DNA from: Acidobacteriota bacterium
GTDB lineage: Bacteria > Acidobacteriota > Polarisedimenticolia > Gp22-AA2
Reading direction: 5' to 3'
Assembly (NCBI GenBank): GCA_027297005.1
Contig: JAPUIN010000433.1
Span: forward strand, 1-5,043
Length of the DNA: 5,043 bases
The position numbers were made by a program, and so were the translations under genes. The notes beneath the pieces were generated by a model. The model saw only the letters and a list, made by a program, of their open reading frames with translations. It did not search any database and was not told the DNA's origin. This document shows, one piece after another, positions 4,680-5,043 of this stretch (the stretch's first letter is position 1; each line of letters starts with the position of its first letter).

Positions 4680-5043
4680 ATGAGCCGTCGTTCCGCAATT
4701 CAGAAATATCCTCGTGGTGGCCTCGGGCCGGCAGGCCGGCCGTTCACCGGCCACCGCCGCTCACGTCGAGTCGTGATCGCGGCCGCTCTGGGACCGCTCC
4801 TCCTGGTCATGGCCTGCGGCTCACTGGAGGAGGCCGGGCTCGGTCCGGACGAAGGCGCCGCTCACCCCATGGTCGGCACGGTGGCGCCGCTGTTCGCCGC
4901 CCAGGATCCGTCCGGCTCCTGGCTGCCGCTGTCCAACTTGAGGAAGAAACCGGTGGCGCTCCTGTTCATCAAGCCGGGTGCACCGCTGGCCACCAACCTG
5001 ACTCGCGAGATGAGCCACCTGCGCGATGATCCCAGGTTTCGCG
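4680..5043 (+). CDS. Redoxin-fold lipoprotein, N-terminal part (cut by window end)
   Basis: The open frame from ATG 4680 runs off the right edge with 121 residues visible. The unusually long N-terminal region is rich in Arg, Gly and Pro. It contains a twin-arginine-like SRRVVI (28-33), a hydrophobic stretch (31-45) and a lipobox VMAC with Cys46, so it looks like an exported lipoprotein, possibly Tat-dependent. Residues 64-121 match the start of an AhpC/TSA-redoxin (thioredoxin-fold) domain: VGTVAPLFAAQDPSGSWLPL, then LRKKPVALLFIKPG. The segment where these families carry the catalytic cysteine reads KPGAPLATN (98-106) and has none; Cys46 is the only cysteine visible. It may therefore be a non-catalytic redoxin-like protein, or rely on cysteines beyond the window. 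No strong ribosome binding site precedes ATG 4680. GTG 4773 is an alternative start but would remove the basic part of the signal peptide. A well-formed promoter lies just upstream. Confidence 0.8.
   Translation, partial: MSRRSAIQKYPRGGLGPAGRPFTGHRRSRRVVIAAALGPLLLVMACGSLEEAGLGPDEGAAHPMVGTVAPLFAAQDPSGSWLPLSNLRKKPVALLFIKPGAPLATNLTREMSHLRDDPRFR

Noticed and set aside
4415..5029. 204-codon plus-strand frame across the divergent region and the redoxin-like gene
   Set aside because: It begins antisense to the LOG-family gene and continues out of frame with the redoxin-like reading frame; its Arg/Pro/Ser-rich translation looks non-coding.

Overview
The window is GC-rich, densely coded bacterial chromosome with six protein genes and no RNA gene, CRISPR array, integrase or insertion sequence that I can see. 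A TPR lipoprotein gene overlaps a gene for an FG-GAP/VCBS-ASPIC (CRTAC1-like) secreted protein. That pairing, the base composition and the family-typical C..YRG.P..CGP.GL segment suggest Acidobacteriota or a similar soil or sediment lineage (Planctomycetota, Verrucomicrobiota, Gemmatimonadota). This placement is inferred from gene content only.

Layout. Positions 1-290 hold a complete cold-shock-domain gene with a strong ribosome binding site and a textbook intrinsic terminator. Positions 320-3275 hold a plus-strand two-gene operon: an 11-repeat TPR lipoprotein, then a 578-residue exported beta-propeller-type protein with seven DxDxDG calcium loops and a C-terminal ASPIC/UnbV domain. The second gene starts inside the first (20-base overlap). 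On the minus strand, 3272-3853 encodes a small exported protein of unknown function with one EF-hand-like loop. It converges on the operon so tightly that both stop codons share one CTAG. Upstream of it on the same strand, 3925-4554 encodes a LOG/SLOG-family Rossmann protein. Across a 125-base divergent intergenic region with a clear sigma70-type promoter, 4680 to the window end encodes the N-terminal part of a redoxin-fold lipoprotein. This last gene runs off the edge.

How the genes fit together. Four of the six products carry export signals (two lipoproteins, two Sec-type signal peptides), so the region is biased toward the cell envelope. The only well-supported functional unit is the TPR/CRTAC1-like operon: a membrane-anchored repeat scaffold next to a secreted calcium-binding propeller, whose biological role is not established. 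The cold-shock gene is closed off by its own terminator and looks independent.

The points most worth a second look are: the redoxin-like lipoprotein with no cysteine where the active site should be; a near-perfect -10 box ten bases from the start of the minus-strand secreted protein, implying a leaderless mRNA; its probable terminator lying inside the coding end of the opposing gene; and a very strong G-quadruplex motif in the template strand of the CRTAC1-like gene. I see no convincing wholly new multi-gene system.
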